From Mycobacterium sp. ITM-2016-00318 (lineage in GTDB: Bacteria > Actinomycetota > Actinomycetes > Mycobacteriales > Mycobacteriaceae): a stretch of DNA of 64,000 nt. The translations under genes and the position numbers were made by a program. A model generated the notes under the pieces. It saw only the letters and a list, made by a program, of their open reading frames with translations. It made no database searches and was not told where the DNA came from. Shown here piece by piece: positions 63,515 through 64,000 of this stretch (positions within the stretch are counted from its first letter, which is position 1; each line of letters starts with the position of its first letter). Where the stretch lies: positions 434,001 through 498,000 of the forward strand of contig NZ_CP134400.1 in NCBI RefSeq assembly GCF_002968285.2, in the 5' to 3' direction.

Positions 63515-64000
63515 CGACGCGGCTGACGAACTGGTACACGCCGTCCTCGTCGGGGGCGAGCGGTCCCGGTCTGGCGTGCGGTGACTGCAGGCCGCGCTGC
63601 ACGGACTCGCACGCCGCCCAGTCCTGCCGGTTGGTCAGGTCCCAGAAGTCGACGGCATAGGACGGATCGAACCCAGGGCTTTCCGCGACCTCCCTGGGGA
63701 ACGCCCACGCGCATTCGACGTGCGTGCGGTCCACCGCCAGCGGCGTCATGATGTGGGTCATCACGTAGTCGGGGTGCAGGCTGACGAGAAGGTTCGGATA
63801 GCCGACCACGTACATCACCGTGCGCCGTTCGTGTTCCGACAGCCCCTTGATCGCGACACCGCCGCTGGCGCCGGTCAGCGACATCGTCTCGGCTCCTTCG
63901 ATGATCGACATCCAGCCGCCCATCCACGAGCCGTCGGTGTCGAGGTTCTCACCGCTGTGCGGCGGGCTGATCCGGGACAACTCGGGGTGGATCGTCGAGC
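63480..64000 (-). CDS. Rieske-type ring-hydroxylating oxygenase alpha subunit (C-terminal part, cut by window edge)
   Basis: The 173 visible residues belong to the C-terminal catalytic (SRPBCC) domain of an aromatic-ring or choline-type oxygenase, with LLVSLHPDYVMTHIMTPLA and the SVQRGLQS segment near the C-terminus. The open frame continues without a start past base 64000 (HPELSRISPPHSGENLDTDG), so the N-terminal Rieske cluster domain lies outside the window. The final 35 bases overlap the end of the M28 gene in the opposite direction. Substrate unknown. Confidence 0.82.
   Translation of the reverse strand, partial: STIHPELSRISPPHSGENLDTDGSWMGGWMSIIEGAETMSLTGASGGVAIKGLSEHERRTVMYVVGYPNLLVSLHPDYVMTHIMTPLAVDRTHVECAWAFPREVAESPGFDPSYAVDFWDLTNRQDWAACESVQRGLQSPHARPGPLAPDEDGVYQFVSRVAKAYAGGAARG

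Overview
This window comes from a high-GC actinobacterium of the genus Mycobacterium (sensu lato, Mycolicibacterium-like). The evidence is the gene content (F420-dependent glucose-6-phosphate dehydrogenase, PknG with GlnH and GlnX, a TtfA-like protein, LpqL), GTG/TTG starts, many ATGA/GTGA start-stop overlaps, and gene order matching the Rv0356c-Rv0365c, Rv0380c-Rv0384c, Rv0389-Rv0391 and Rv0406c-Rv0418 blocks of M. tuberculosis, which I know from memory and did not search. Lineage-specific genes inserted between those blocks suggest an environmental species rather than M. tuberculosis itself.

Regions: (1) 0.1-4.6 kb, minus strand: a molybdenum hydroxylase operon (FAD subunit, fused 2Fe-2S/Moco subunit, then an ABM-domain membrane protein). 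(2) 4.7-7.4 kb: clpB behind an HspR operator (HAIR) that overlaps a SigH-type promoter. (3) 7.4-12.6 kb: a crotonase, a pair of related unknown proteins, a TtfA-like envelope protein, an SDR, a lipoprotein and a SPOUT RNA methyltransferase. (4) 12.4-14.6 kb: a TetR/MFS efflux pair with a palindromic operator. (5) 14.7-20.8 kb: a tightly overlapping operon of GH76 glycosidase, acetoacetyl-CoA synthetase, NhaA-DsbA fusion antiporter and XdhC. (6) 20.8-29.9 kb: DedA, fba, Rv0361-like, DUF3151, CDF transporter, site-2-protease homologue, SDR, Rv0358-like, then purA and two coupled downstream genes. (7) 29.9-35.8 kb: a divergent MarR locus controlling (by inference) an MMPL transporter, an alpha/beta hydrolase, a P450 and its ferredoxin, followed by a glycosyltransferase. 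(8) 35.9-42.5 kb: a frameshifted Na+/H+ antiporter, a UBP zinc-finger protein, a PurT-like protein with altered active-site residues, rhodanese and metZ. (9) 42.6-44.7 kb: small accessory proteins, a GNAT and a crotonase. (10) 44.7-55.3 kb: MBL hydrolase, fgd1, pta, ackA, then glnX-glnH-pknG and mutT3. (11) 55.3-63.5 kb: thiE diverging from a TPP riboswitch and thiO-thiS-thiG, an SGNH hydrolase, an ABC transporter and two tandem M28 peptidase lipoproteins. (12) The right edge cuts a Rieske-type oxygenase gene.

Functional threads: redox and envelope homeostasis (ClpB, TtfA, NhaA-DsbA, Fgd1), molybdoenzyme production (the hydroxylase operon plus an XdhC chaperone 16 kb away), acetyl-phosphate metabolism (pta-ackA), amino-acid sensing through GlnH-GlnX-PknG, and thiamine synthesis under TPP control. 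No tRNA, rRNA, CRISPR array, insertion sequence or prophage was recognised. No stretch above about 240 bases lacks a gene. The least explained items are the MarR-MMPL-P450 locus, the PurT-like protein lacking the usual ATP-binding lysine, the related pair at 8.3-9.4 kb, and a 63-bp nested palindrome downstream of pknG.
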